64,000 nt of DNA from Gammaproteobacteria bacterium (lineage in GTDB: Bacteria; Pseudomonadota; Gammaproteobacteria; Pseudomonadales; Pseudohongiellaceae): positions 3,100,001 through 3,164,000 of the forward strand of contig JAWKZW010000001.1 of the NCBI GenBank assembly GCA_041395725.1. The letters run 5' to 3'. The notes under the pieces were generated by a model that saw only the letters and a program-made list of their open reading frames with translations, did no database searches and had not been told where the DNA came from. The position numbers were made by a program, and so were the translations under genes. This document shows positions 1 to 9,099 of the stretch, one piece after another (the stretch's first letter is position 1; each line of letters starts with the position of its first letter).

Positions 1-336
1 ACCACTGAAGCCTTTACCCGAGGGCTACTGGGCGAATACGGCAAGTACGTGGTTTCAATCGGTCTGTTGCTATTTGCCTTTTCGACCGCCATCGCCTGGT
101 CGTATTACGGCGACCGGGCCATCACCTATCTGTTGGGTCCATCGGCGGTATTGCCCTACCGAGTAGTCTATGTGGTGGGGTTTTTCTATGCGGCGTTTGC
201 CGATACTACTATCGTCTGGAATGTTTCATTGATCACAATCGTGCTGATGACATTGCCTAACCTGATCGGCATTTTGTTGCTCAGCCGGGAAATGAAACAA
301 ACCACCAGTGATTATTGGAAGCGTTTCCACGGCTGA
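1..336 (+). CDS. Sodium:alanine (AGCS family) symporter, 3' end only
   Basis: The frame is open from the first base, so only the last 111 residues are in the window and the start lies outside. The family imports alanine or glycine with sodium across the inner membrane. The protein shows a WSYYGDR segment typical of AGCS carriers, two or three hydrophobic helices after it, and a charged C-terminal tail (MKQTTSDYWKRFHG). It converges on the SSS symporter gene 18 bp downstream. The family call is firm; the exact substrate cannot be read from the C-terminus. Confidence 0.85.
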   Translation, partial: TTEAFTRGLLGEYGKYVVSIGLLLFAFSTAIAWSYYGDRAITYLLGPSAVLPYRVVYVVGFFYAAFADTTIVWNVSLITIVLMTLPNLIGILLLSREMKQTTSDYWKRFHG

Positions 337-354
337 GCAGTTAAAAGCCGGTCC

Positions 355-2043
355 TTAATGCTCCATTGCTTCACCGGGTAAACGGATTGTCTCGACGATT
401 CTTTGCACGTCTTCGGGCGGCTCAGCCGTAACTCTGGCAACTGCCAGGGCTACCACCAGGTTAATGATCGTTCCTAATGTCCCGATACCTTCCGGTGACA
501 GACCGAACAGCCAGCCGTCGGCATTGTCCATGCCGGGATTGATGAATTTGAAATAAATGATGTATCCCGCAGTGAATGCGAATCCGCAAATCATTCCAGA
601 GATGGCGCCTTCCTTGTTCATGCGTTTTTGGAATATTCCCAATACAATAGCGGGAAAGAAAGAGGCGGCGGCCAGACCGAACGCGAAGGCGACTACCTGA
701 GCCACGTAGCCTGGTGGATTAATGCCATAGTAGCCAGCTATCAGCACGGCGACAAAAATCGCTATCCTGGCGTAAAGCAATTCCTGTTTTTCGCTGATGC
801 CAGGCATCAGGCTGCACTTGAGCAGGTCGTGAGAAACTGCCGTCGAAATCACCAGCAGCAGACCCGCTGCCGTAGACAGGGCGGCAGCGAGGCCGCCTGC
901 TGCGACCAGAGCGACGACCCAGTTTGGCAGCCCGGCAATTTCAGGATTGGCCAGTACCATGATGTCGCGATTGACCTCCAGTTCATTGCGCTCAGGGTCA
1001 CCGACATACTGAATTCGTCCGTCATTGTTCTTGTCGGTAAAGGAGATCAGGTTAGTCGTCTCCCAGGTGGAAAACCACTCCGGAACTTCCGAGTACTCAA
1101 CGTTGTTGACTGTATCGATCAGGTTGGTTCGCGCGAAGGCGGCGACAGCAGGTGCTGTTGTGTAGAGAATTGCAATAAACACCAGGGCGTAACCCGCGGA
1201 CCGTCGCGCATCTCTCACATTGGGTACGGTAAAGAATCGAATGATTACGTGCGGAAGGCCGGCAGTGCCAAACATCAGGGCGGCGGTAATAAAGAAAACG
1301 TCCTGAGTGGATTTCTGACCCTCGGTGTAGACGGCAAAGCCGAGATCGCTGCTCAGGCCGTCAAGTCGGTCAAGCAGATAACCACCGCCGTACGCTTCGG
1401 TAAGCTGGGACCCGAATCCGAGTTGAGGTATGGGATTGTCGGTCATCAACAGCGAAATAAAAATGGCCGGAACCATGAACGCAAAGATGAGGACGCAGTA
1501 CTGTGCCACCTGAGTATAGGTGATGCCTTTCATGCCGCCCAGCACTGCGTAGAAAAAGACTATTGTCATGCCTATAATCACGCCGACCGTCAGGTCTACT
1601 TCGAGAAATCGAGAAAAAACAATACCGGCACCCTGCATCTGACCACAGACATAGACGAACGAGATTACAATTGCGCAGAATACAGCGATCAACCTGGCGG
1701 ACTGCGAATAATAGCGGTCGCCGATAAAGTCAGGAACCGTGAACTTGCCAAATTTACGCAGGTAAGGAGCGAGCAGCAGGGCCAGCAGTACATAGCCGCC
1801 GGTCCATCCCATAAGGTAAAAAGTGCCGTCGCGCCCCAGGAATGAAATCAGGCCCGCCATTGAAATGAACGAGGCGGCAGACATCCAGTCCGCGGCAGTC
1901 GCCATGCCATTAGCAAGCGGAGGAACGCCGCCGCCGGCCACATAAAAATCATGGGTGGATGATGCCCTGGACCTTATAGCGATACCTATATAGAGGCTGA
2001 AAGAGAGAATAACGAAAACAAAAGTCCATATTTGTACGCTCAT
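355..2043 (-). CDS. Sodium:solute symporter (SSS family, VC_2705-type large subunit)
   Basis: A 562-residue polytopic membrane protein of the SSS family, related to ActP acetate permease. It carries the SSS N-terminal DFYVAGGGVPP segment and the conserved ATAADWMSAASFISMAG stretch, with about a dozen hydrophobic helices. A hydrophilic loop near residues 310-360 (rich in Asn, Asp and Glu) is longer than in ActP and is characteristic of the VC_2705-like subgroup. Its start overlaps the stop of the small DUF4212 gene by 4 bp, which is the usual pairing for this subgroup. The substrate is unknown; acetate or another short monocarboxylate is a guess from the family. Confidence 0.88.
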   Translation of the reverse strand: MSVQIWTFVFVILSFSLYIGIAIRSRASSTHDFYVAGGGVPPLANGMATAADWMSAASFISMAGLISFLGRDGTFYLMGWTGGYVLLALLLAPYLRKFGKFTVPDFIGDRYYSQSARLIAVFCAIVISFVYVCGQMQGAGIVFSRFLEVDLTVGVIIGMTIVFFYAVLGGMKGITYTQVAQYCVLIFAFMVPAIFISLLMTDNPIPQLGFGSQLTEAYGGGYLLDRLDGLSSDLGFAVYTEGQKSTQDVFFITAALMFGTAGLPHVIIRFFTVPNVRDARRSAGYALVFIAILYTTAPAVAAFARTNLIDTVNNVEYSEVPEWFSTWETTNLISFTDKNNDGRIQYVGDPERNELEVNRDIMVLANPEIAGLPNWVVALVAAGGLAAALSTAAGLLLVISTAVSHDLLKCSLMPGISEKQELLYARIAIFVAVLIAGYYGINPPGYVAQVVAFAFGLAAASFFPAIVLGIFQKRMNKEGAISGMICGFAFTAGYIIYFKFINPGMDNADGWLFGLSPEGIGTLGTIINLVVALAVARVTAEPPEDVQRIVETIRLPGEAMEH

Positions 2044-2330
2044 TCCGATTCCTCCTTTGCATCACTCGAGGAGGGGGTATTTGCGTCTTTATAGTTAGCG
2101 TCCAGCTTATCCATCAGTCGGATGTAGACGAAGATTAAAATGACAAATACGTAAATCGAACCCTGCTGGGCAATCCAGAACCCAAGTTTAAATCCACCAA
2201 TACGAAACTGGTCGAGTACATCGACTAACAGGATTCCACACACAAATGAGATAAAGAACCAGACCGCCAGGAGAGAAAGGACGATCTTGAGATTTCCTCT
2301 CCAATAAGAGTGGGCGCTATCGTCAGACAT
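2040..2330 (-). CDS. DUF4212 small subunit of sodium:solute symporter
   Basis: A 96-residue protein with two predicted membrane helices (about residues 13-33 and 48-70) and the DUF4212 opening YWRGNLKIVLSLLAVWF. In many gammaproteobacteria this small protein is encoded directly before a VC_2705-type SSS carrier and is taken to be its accessory subunit. Here the two genes overlap by 4 bp and are surely cotranscribed. The 243 bp upstream contain a weak sigma-70-like pair on the minus strand (TTACAA, 17 bp, TACTAC). Nothing else is recognised between it and darP. Confidence 0.85.
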   Translation of the reverse strand: MSDDSAHSYWRGNLKIVLSLLAVWFFISFVCGILLVDVLDQFRIGGFKLGFWIAQQGSIYVFVILIFVYIRLMDKLDANYKDANTPSSSDAKEESE

Positions 2331-2573
2331 CGTAAACCTCGTTATTATTTTTTGTAGTAGGTACCTTGACTCCGCCTTGTAAGACCTCGCCTCCGGTACA
2401 GGCCACCGATGGTACCACTGAAGGAGCCTCTGATTAAATACCGCAATACTCAGTCGTCAGTTGAGGTCGCTGGCCAGGCACTCTGGTACATTAAGCAGAA
2501 TTCCCTTGCTATTCAGCAGGTACAGTAACGTGAACCCTGCGGATCGGCAGTAAAAGAAGAGGGTGTCTGTTGC

Positions 2574-3083
2574 TTACAGCAACCGGTCTTTCAGGTAGTT
2601 GGCCAGTTTTTTTCTCAGTATCTCTGATTCCTGCTCGGCGGCTAAGCGTTCTGCTTTCTGGTAATCCAGGTAAAAGCGTCGCAGCGTCTGCCGGTCCAGA
2701 TCATTGTACTGTTCGATCAGCCGGGTTATGGCCGGATCACCGCCCATCAGCACCTGATCGCAGCTGCTTTGAATCAGTTTTTTCTGACGGGCTGTCTCTC
2801 TGGGAGGGGCCAGAGCCTGATCAATCTGCTGCTCGATCTGATCGAGCTCATGGTCTCTCATCAGACGGCCGATGTATTGTATCTGGCGGCGTCGCGCTTC
2901 ATGGCTGTTGGGCAGCCGCTTGTATTCCCTGATCGCCGTACGAAGTTTTTCTGAGAGGGGAAGCTGCGCAAGACGGGATTCCGGAAATTCCACCAAACGG
3001 GTCCCCACGGCCTGAAGCGCGTGCATTTCCTTTTTGCGTCTGGTCTTGCTCGTCAGTTCCGAGCCGTCGTCATCAAATTCCAT
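2574..3083 (-). CDS. darP: Ribosome biogenesis factor DarP (YjgA, DUF615)
   Basis: A 169-residue, highly charged, mostly helical protein matching the YjgA/DarP family, which binds late 50S precursors and promotes maturation of the peptidyl transferase centre. It begins with an acidic MEFDDDGSE segment, then KTRRKKEMHALQ and LVEFPESRLAQLPL, which are family landmarks. Length is normal. It sits downstream of mgtE on the same strand with a 58 bp gap. In Pseudomonas-type genomes yjgA lies in the same general neighbourhood. Confidence 0.9.
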   Translation of the reverse strand: MEFDDDGSELTSKTRRKKEMHALQAVGTRLVEFPESRLAQLPLSEKLRTAIREYKRLPNSHEARRRQIQYIGRLMRDHELDQIEQQIDQALAPPRETARQKKLIQSSCDQVLMGGDPAITRLIEQYNDLDRQTLRRFYLDYQKAERLAAEQESEILRKKLANYLKDRLL

Positions 3084-3141
3084 TATTCTTCAAACCTGCC
3101 TGGTGGAGGAGGCAAATACCCCGTGACAGAAAAGCGTCATG

Positions 3142-4500
3142 TCACATGTAAAAAATGTTAGCCAGACCGAGGAAAGCAAAAAAACCTACCGAATCGGTAA
3201 CTGTTGTCAATGCTACCGATCCAGCCAGCGCTGGATCAATATTAATGCGCTTCATGAACAAAGGCAGATAGGCGCCGGCCAGTGCCGCTGTCAGCAGGTT
3301 TAGCAGCAGAGCCACTGCGATGATGAGACTGAGCAGCGTTTCGCCATACCAGATATAAACGACGGTGGAAATCACCACTGCCCACAGTGCGCCATTCAGC
3401 GCGGCCACCCCGAGTTCCCTACCTAACAACCAGCGGGTATTAGCCTGGGTGATATGCCCAAGAGCCAGGCTTCTTACCACCAGGGTAAGTGTCTGGCTGC
3501 CGGCCACGCCTCCCATGCTGGCGACTATGGGCATCAGCACCGCCAGATATACCACAGCATCGAGAGTGTCCTGAAACAGGAAGATGACTATCGAGGCGTA
3601 AATCGCCGTCATCAGATTTACTCCCAGCCAGACTGCTCTGCGCCGGGCAGTCTTGAATACGGGCGCAAAGGTATCATCCTCCTCGTCCAGTCCTGCCATG
3701 CTCATCAGCGAGTGTTCAGCGCTGTCTCTGATAACATCGACGATGTCGTCAATCGTAATCCTTCCAACAAGCTTTCCCTCGTGATCTATAACGGGGGCCG
3801 AAACCCAGTCGTGCTGTTCGAACAGTACGGCAATCTGAGGGGCTTCCATGTCGACCGGGATGGCTTCAATATCGGTATCCATCACTTCCCTTACGGTCGT
3901 GCCGGGTCCGGAGACCAGCAGCTTACGCAGAGGAAGGATACCCACAAACACATCGTCGCGATTAACGACCAGTAAATTATCAGTCATCTCCGGAAGCCGT
4001 GCGTGTCTGCGCAGGTAACGAAGCACCACGTCAATAGTGTGTCGAGGCCGCACGGTTATGGTGTCCGTGTTCATCAATCCGCCAGCAGTGTCTTCCGGAT
4101 AGGAGAGCACCTGCTCAAGCCGCTGACGGTCCTGCTGGTCCATGGATTGCAGGACTTCTGCAGTAATCTGTTGAGGAAGCTGCTGCAGGATGTCTACCTG
4201 ATCGTCGGTTTCCAGGCCTACTGTGAGGGCAGCAACCTCCTCAGCATTCAGTTCCTTGAGGATTTCACTCTGAATGTCTTCGTTGAGGTATTGCAGTACC
4301 TCGCCGTCCGACTGGGGGTCCACCAGTTGCCAAAGTACATTCCGTACCTTGGGTGGCGTGGATTCCAGAAGGTGTGCAATACCAGCTGGCGGCAGTGTGT
4401 TCAGCATGTGGCGTACCTGAAACACAGAGCCGCTGTCTAGAGCTTTCGTAAGCTCCAGGACATGGTCTTTGTGCACTACGCTTTCAATGCTGTCAGACAC
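3142..4500 (-). CDS. mgtE: Magnesium transporter MgtE
   Basis: A 452-residue MgtE channel. The N-terminal MgtE_N superhelical domain (about residues 20-130) has LLESTPPKVRNVLWQLV. A CBS pair follows (about residues 135-260, including EDTAGGLMNTD), and five membrane helices occupy the C-terminal third (from about residue 285), with the pore-helix motif SMGGVAGSQTLTLVVR. The cytosolic domains sense magnesium and close the pore when it is abundant. Length and domain order are standard. It is preceded by a 198 bp gap after npr that contains an inverted repeat. Confidence 0.95.
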   Translation of the reverse strand: MSDSIESVVHKDHVLELTKALDSGSVFQVRHMLNTLPPAGIAHLLESTPPKVRNVLWQLVDPQSDGEVLQYLNEDIQSEILKELNAEEVAALTVGLETDDQVDILQQLPQQITAEVLQSMDQQDRQRLEQVLSYPEDTAGGLMNTDTITVRPRHTIDVVLRYLRRHARLPEMTDNLLVVNRDDVFVGILPLRKLLVSGPGTTVREVMDTDIEAIPVDMEAPQIAVLFEQHDWVSAPVIDHEGKLVGRITIDDIVDVIRDSAEHSLMSMAGLDEEDDTFAPVFKTARRRAVWLGVNLMTAIYASIVIFLFQDTLDAVVYLAVLMPIVASMGGVAGSQTLTLVVRSLALGHITQANTRWLLGRELGVAALNGALWAVVISTVVYIWYGETLLSLIIAVALLLNLLTAALAGAYLPLFMKRINIDPALAGSVALTTVTDSVGFFAFLGLANIFYM

Positions 4501-4571
4501 CGTACTGGTACCTTATGAATAGGTGAAACCCGCATTCAGTGCTGGCAGGTATTCGGGAATAAAGAATCGTT

Positions 4572-4605
4572 TTTCGGGGAGGCCGCGGAGCGTGAATCCC
4601 CGAAA
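4572..4605. repeat. Inverted repeat between npr and mgtE
   Basis: The arms TTTCGGGGA (4572-4580) and TCCCCGAAA (4597-4605) are perfect 9 bp complements around a 16-base loop. There is no clear T-run after it on either strand, so it is a weak terminator candidate. It could instead be a protein-binding site in the mgtE leader. Confidence 0.4.
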
Positions 4606-4698
4606 CAGGCAGGGTTAGATTCTACTCTAAAATCGGCAGGTTTAGAAACGAGAAAGCGCGGCATAGAGCCAGGCAGGGCGACTGGATTCCCGGGCCCA

Positions 4699-4965
4699 TC
4701 ATTGGCCTTCTCCGAATTTGTCGTTGATCAGGTCAAGGATAGCAGTCATCGCCTGCTCTTCGTCCTCACCATCGGCAATCACCTGCAAAGTGGTGCCTTT
4801 TATGGCGGCCAGCATCATCAGTGAAAGAATACTCTTGCCGTCTACCATCTTTTCACTGCCAATCTGAATCTTGCTGCTGAAGCCGGAAGTCAGCGCAACC
4901 AGCTTGGATGCGGCGCGAGCATGGAGCCCGGCCTTGTTAGTGATTTCAACTGTCTGCTTGATCAT
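4699..4965 (-). CDS. npr: HPr-family phosphocarrier NPr (PtsO)
   Basis: An 88-residue HPr-like protein. The phosphorylation site is His15 in NKAGLHARAA, and the regulatory serine region is KSILSLMML, with Ser45 equivalent to HPr Ser46. In the nitrogen PTS it passes phosphate from PtsP to PtsN rather than to a sugar permease. It follows rapZ by 7 bp in the rpoN-ptsN-rapZ-npr order conserved in gammaproteobacteria, which is why NPr is preferred over a sugar-PTS HPr. Confidence 0.93.
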   Translation of the reverse strand: MIKQTVEITNKAGLHARAASKLVALTSGFSSKIQIGSEKMVDGKSILSLMMLAAIKGTTLQVIADGEDEEQAMTAILDLINDKFGEGQ

Positions 4966-4972
4966 TGTTCAA

Positions 4973-5830
4973 CTATCCGGGTAATTCTCGATGTCGTACC
5001 TGTACGTTTCTGATGTGATCCTTGAAGTATTGCCCGAGCTTTTCGCACAGGTAGACAGATCTATGCTGGCCGCCGGTGCAACCGACTGCTACGGTGATAT
5101 AAGACCTGTTGTTTTCCTCAAATCGCGGTAGCCATTTTTGCAGGAACTCTTTTATATCGTCCAGCATGTACTGAACTTCCTGCTGTGAGTCCAGGTAGTC
5201 CTTGACCTTTGTATCGAGGCCGGTCAGCGCGCGTAGCGGGGTTTCCCAATACGGGTTGGGCAAACACCTCACGTCATAAACTATATCGGCGTCTACCGGT
5301 ATGCCGTTCTTGAATCCGAACGATTGAAACAGCAAAGCGAGCCCCACATCGGACTCTTCGACAATTCGACTCTTGATCGCGTCGCGTAATTCATGCAGTG
5401 ACATGGCGCTGGTGTCTATGCTCAGACTTGCCATCAGGGAAATTGCTTCCAGCAGCTCGGTTTCTTTATCGATTGCTTCACGCAGACCGACTTTGTCATT
5501 TGAAAGGGGGTGTTTGCGTCGGCTTTCACTGAAGCGTCTCAGAAGGGTCTGGCTGTTTGCGTCCAGAAATATCACATCGATGGTAAGATTTTTCTGCTTC
5601 AGCTCTTCGATAATACCGGGCACATTCTGCAGATCCGTGTAAATGTTCCTGGCGTCAATACTGACGGCTATTTTGGCCGTTACGGATGTGTCAGTGGTCA
5701 ACCGGTCAGCCAGAGAGGGCAGCAGGCTGGCCGGCAGATTGTCGATACAGTAGTAGCCTCTGTCCTCCAGAATATGGAGGACGGTGCTCTTGCCCGACCC
5801 TGACCTGCCGCTGACGATTAGTAATTTCAT
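4973..5830 (-). CDS. rapZ: RNase adapter protein RapZ
   Basis: A 285-residue RapZ (YvcJ family). A Walker A motif lies at the N-terminus (GRSGSGKST, residues 8-16). The C-terminal domain carries the conserved GCTGGQHRSVY, which binds sRNA and glucosamine-6-phosphate in the E. coli protein. In enterics it delivers GlmZ to RNase E and so controls GlmS. No glmS or GlmZ is in the window, so that role here is inferred. It is separated from ptsN by an unusually long 281 bp gap and may have its own promoter. Confidence 0.95.
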   Translation of the reverse strand: MKLLIVSGRSGSGKSTVLHILEDRGYYCIDNLPASLLPSLADRLTTDTSVTAKIAVSIDARNIYTDLQNVPGIIEELKQKNLTIDVIFLDANSQTLLRRFSESRRKHPLSNDKVGLREAIDKETELLEAISLMASLSIDTSAMSLHELRDAIKSRIVEESDVGLALLFQSFGFKNGIPVDADIVYDVRCLPNPYWETPLRALTGLDTKVKDYLDSQQEVQYMLDDIKEFLQKWLPRFEENNRSYITVAVGCTGGQHRSVYLCEKLGQYFKDHIRNVQVRHRELPG

Positions 5831-6111
5831 AATGCCTGCTTGATAATAATACGGAACGACTTCCTGTCGGGTAAAATCAGCTCTAAGGCCTGCGCAGCCA
5901 ACGTGGCGTTAAAGTGATTGTCTGTAAAACCGCTCGATCACACGATTCCAGAGAGCCACTGCGTCGTTGTCGTGTCTGGCAACGGAGTGGCCATTCCCTG
6001 CGCACGACGCCTGGCAGTAGCGTCCAACAGATGTCCGCAGAGCGCTGTGGTACGTGATCCAAGGCTCACTGGTTTGGAATCACACACCCGCTAACAGTTC
6101 TTTACCGGCTG
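5831..6111. other. Long intergenic gap between ptsN and rapZ
   Basis: In most gammaproteobacteria ptsN and rapZ are nearly contiguous, but here 281 bp separate them. No gene is evident on either strand. A possible minus-strand promoter for rapZ-npr ends in TATTAT about 15 bp before the rapZ start, with a weak TTACCC 17 bp upstream. Arms GCGTCGT and ACGACGC flank about 35 bases in the middle. A hairpin with arms CTAACAG and CTGTTAG overlaps the ptsN stop (6091-6115) but has no following T-run on the minus strand. Confidence 0.4.
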
Positions 6112-6561
6112 TTAGTAAGTTATGGCGACGTTATACAGGTCGTCGCCGTCGTGAGTATTGCGCAAGATAAAGCAGAAGTTTTCATCGCTGAACATTTCGG
6201 CAACCTGTCCCAACAGCTTAACGTGCGTGTCGGATTCCTCATCAGGAACAATTAATATAAAAAGAAGGTCGACCGGTTTGGAGTCAACGGAATCGAAGTC
6301 GATCGGCTCTTCCAGGGTAACAATACTTCCAACAATTTCCTCGCTTTCCGGAATCTTGCAGTGCGGTATCGCAATTCCGTTGCCCAGCCCTGTACTGCCC
6401 AATCTCTCTCTTGCCATAAGTGCGTCGAAGATGGTGTTGGCGTCGAGGTGATCGACATTCTTTTCTATCTTTTCGCTGACAGTCTTCAGCAGGCGCTTCT
6501 TGCTGACACCTTGTAGATCACAATAACAGCGTTCAGGAGTGAGAATATCTTCCAATTGCAT
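6112..6561 (-). CDS. ptsN: PTS IIA-like nitrogen regulatory protein PtsN (EIIA-Ntr)
   Basis: A 149-residue PTS EIIA type-2 domain protein. The phosphorylated histidine is His67 in NGIAIPHCK. PtsN is the terminal phosphate acceptor of the nitrogen PTS (PtsP-NPr-PtsN) and regulates potassium transport, phosphate sensing and envelope functions by protein contacts. It lies 39 bp after rpoN on the same strand. The hpf gene that normally separates rpoN and ptsN is absent. Length is normal. Confidence 0.95.
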   Translation of the reverse strand: MQLEDILTPERCYCDLQGVSKKRLLKTVSEKIEKNVDHLDANTIFDALMARERLGSTGLGNGIAIPHCKIPESEEIVGSIVTLEEPIDFDSVDSKPVDLLFILIVPDEESDTHVKLLGQVAEMFSDENFCFILRNTHDGDDLYNVAITY

Positions 6562-6600
6562 TCTAAGTTATCTTTTCCTCTTTCTGATCCTGTTGGACGG

Positions 6601-8103
6601 TCAGTCAACCAGCCGCTTGCGCTCATTGGATGGCGGAATTGACAGTGACTCACGGTATTTGGCGATTGTGCGTCTGGCAACATTAATCCCTTGCTCTTCG
6701 AGTAGCTTGGTGATTTTGCTGTCACTTAATGGTTTTCTTGCATTTTCCGCCGCTATCAGCTTTTTGATTATTGCGCGTATGGCAGTCGACGAGCACTCAC
6801 CACCGCCTGCCGTGGATACATGGCTGGAAAAAAAGTACTTGAGCTCAAAAATACCCCGCGGCGTATGCATGTATTTCTGGGTGGTGACCCTGGAAATTGT
6901 CGATTCATGCATTTCGACCATCTCAGCGATATCGTGCAGCACCAGGGGTTTCATTGCCTCTTCACCGTATTCCAGAAAATCTTTTTGATGCTCAACGATT
7001 CGGGTCGCCACTTTCATGAGTGTTTCATTTCGGCTTTGCAGACTTTTAAGAAACCATCTCGCTTCCTGCAGGTTGTCCCGTAAATAATTGTTGACATCGC
7101 TACTGTCAGCGCGCTTGACCAATGCTGCGTAATTTGCATTGATTCGCAGCCTTGGCGCGATATCAGGGTTGAGTTCGACTCTCCATTTACCGGACTCCGG
7201 CTGCTTGGTAACGATCACGTCTGGTACCACGTATGACGTGGAAGGAGGAGCGATGTCGGAGCCGGGGCGCGGATCGAGACCTTCAATGATTGCTATGGCG
7301 CGCTTGAGCTCAGGTTCTTTGAGCTTTGCACGTCGCATAATTTGAGCGTAATCTCTATTGCCTAACAGGCTGAGATGATTGGCAACTATTACCTTCGCAT
7401 TTTTTATATCGCTACTCAGCAGCCGATCTTCTAACTGGTTTAGCTGTATAAGCAGACATTCCCTCAAATCACGGTATCCGACCCCTACCGGATCAAACTG
7501 CTGAATCCGGTGCAGGACAGCCAGTACTTCGTCTTCGTCCACTTCCAGTTCGGGAGGAAGGCCAGCGTGGATGGACTCGATATCCGAGGACAACATGCCA
7601 TTGGCGTCTATGGCCTCGATGATGCTGTAACCGATTTCCTTGTCTTTGTCAGACATGGGGGTCAGGTTAAGCTGCCAGAGGAGATGATCCTGCAGAGTCT
7701 CTGACTCGGCGTTGCGGGAGTCAAAATCCGGCGCTTCGGATTCCTGAGAACCACCCCCAGTGGTATAAGTGGTCTGGTAAACGTCGTCCCAGTTGGTGTC
7801 TACAGAAAGGTCGCCAGGGATAGTTTCGGCCCATTCTGAGTCTGTGCCCTCACCAGTTTCGGATGCGCTGTTGTCGGTTTCCCTGCGGACCCCGGGCTCT
7901 TCCTGCTGCGCATTAGCTCCCCGCTCGTCAGCGCTACTGTCTTCGCTGTCTTCCACCATTTCCAACATGGGGTTGGATTCCAGCACCTGGTGGATTTCCT
8001 GCTGCAAATCAAGGGTGGAAAGCTGCAGAAGTTTTATCGCCTGCTGTAGCTGCGGGGTCATGGTCAATTGCTGACCTAGCTTAAGCTGAAGCGATAGTTT
8101 CAT
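6601..8103 (-). CDS. rpoN: RNA polymerase sigma-54 factor RpoN
   Basis: A 500-residue sigma-54. Region I is the glutamine- and leucine-rich start (MKLSLQLKLGQQLTMTPQLQQ) that contacts bacterial enhancer-binding proteins. An acidic linker (about residues 50-115) precedes the core-binding domain. The C-terminal helix-turn-helix and the RpoN box ARRTIAKYRE (about residues 476-485) recognise the -24 promoter element. It directs enhancer-dependent transcription of nitrogen, motility and pilus genes. It is followed by ptsN, rapZ and npr on the same strand. The upstream 260 bp to lptB hold no gene. Confidence 0.97.
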   Translation of the reverse strand: MKLSLQLKLGQQLTMTPQLQQAIKLLQLSTLDLQQEIHQVLESNPMLEMVEDSEDSSADERGANAQQEEPGVRRETDNSASETGEGTDSEWAETIPGDLSVDTNWDDVYQTTYTTGGGSQESEAPDFDSRNAESETLQDHLLWQLNLTPMSDKDKEIGYSIIEAIDANGMLSSDIESIHAGLPPELEVDEDEVLAVLHRIQQFDPVGVGYRDLRECLLIQLNQLEDRLLSSDIKNAKVIVANHLSLLGNRDYAQIMRRAKLKEPELKRAIAIIEGLDPRPGSDIAPPSTSYVVPDVIVTKQPESGKWRVELNPDIAPRLRINANYAALVKRADSSDVNNYLRDNLQEARWFLKSLQSRNETLMKVATRIVEHQKDFLEYGEEAMKPLVLHDIAEMVEMHESTISRVTTQKYMHTPRGIFELKYFFSSHVSTAGGGECSSTAIRAIIKKLIAAENARKPLSDSKITKLLEEQGINVARRTIAKYRESLSIPPSNERKRLVD

Positions 8104-8364
8104 GTTTCAATAATCTACAGAACGTGGCTGAAAATAAATATTCTGAAAGTGGCTTAACAGGTTTCTCGTCGTAATGCCTCCGGTAAGACAGCTTTCCATT
8201 TTCCTCGCACCGGCTTACTGTCAGGACTCACGAGAGGCCAGTATAGCAAGTTTCGTGCCTGCCATACATGCCATTATATAAGTTAAATGTCTACGGAATC
8301 ACAGGCCTGCTAAGGCCCTGTGACGTGACACGAGGGTAGTGGCGGAAAGGCAGGGGGGGGTAGG

Positions 8365-9090
8365 TCAGATGTGGAATTGCTCACCGAGATAGACTTCTCT
8401 TACCTGCTGATTGTTGACGATTGCCTGTTCGTCTCCCTCGGCAATGATTCTGCCTTCGCTGACGATATAGGCGCGTTCGCAAATGTCGAGTGTTTCCCGG
8501 ACGTTGTGGTCAGTGAGCAGAATGCCGATGCCGCGTTCTCGTAAATGCAGAATTATCTGTTTGATGTCGTTGACCGAGATGGGGTCTACCCCGGCAAAGG
8601 GTTCATCCAGAAGGATGAATTTTGGCTCCGTTGCGAGAGTGCGTGCTATTTCCGTTCGGCGCCGCTCTCCGCCCGACAGACTGAGGCCCCGATTCTTGCG
8701 GATATGAGTGATATGGAATTCCTGCAGCAGAGCTTCCAGCTTCTGATGACGACTTTTCGCGTCAAGATCAGGCCGGGTTTCAAGAATTGCCAGAATATTA
8801 TCTTCAACTGAAAGTGTGCGGAAAATCGACGAGTCCTGAGGCAGATAAGACAGACCTTGGCGTGCCCGCTCATGCATCGGAAGGGATGTAAGGTCAGAAG
8901 CGTTAATCTTAATGTGGCCGCTGTCGGCTCCAATCAGGCCCACGATCATATAGAAACAGGTAGTCTTGCCCGCTCCGTTAGGGCCAAGTAGACCCACTAT
9001 TTCCCCACGCTTAACCTGAAGCGAAACATCCCTGACGACTTTGCGTCCCTTGTAACTTTTCGCCAGGTGGGATGCGTGCAGATTATCCAT
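8365..9090 (-). CDS. lptB: LPS export ABC transporter ATPase LptB
   Basis: A 241-residue ABC ATPase. Walker A is GPNGAGKT (residues 36-43), the signature is LSGGERRR, Walker B ends in FILLDEPFAGVDP, and the switch histidine follows in LLTDHN. LptB2FG extracts LPS from the inner membrane and pushes it onto the LptC-LptA bridge. It is 9 bp after lptA, so the lptC-lptA-lptB block is one transcription unit. A run of eight G residues (8353-8360) sits just past its stop. Confidence 0.97.
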   Translation of the reverse strand: MDNLHASHLAKSYKGRKVVRDVSLQVKRGEIVGLLGPNGAGKTTCFYMIVGLIGADSGHIKINASDLTSLPMHERARQGLSYLPQDSSIFRTLSVEDNILAILETRPDLDAKSRHQKLEALLQEFHITHIRKNRGLSLSGGERRRTEIARTLATEPKFILLDEPFAGVDPISVNDIKQIILHLRERGIGILLTDHNVRETLDICERAYIVSEGRIIAEGDEQAIVNNQQVREVYLGEQFHI

Positions 9091-9099
9091 GGGTCGGCT

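Noticed and set aside
628..1845. 405-codon open frame on the plus strand
   Set aside because: It lies wholly antisense to the SSS symporter gene, has no recognisable family and has the His/Gln/Arg-rich composition of a shadow frame.
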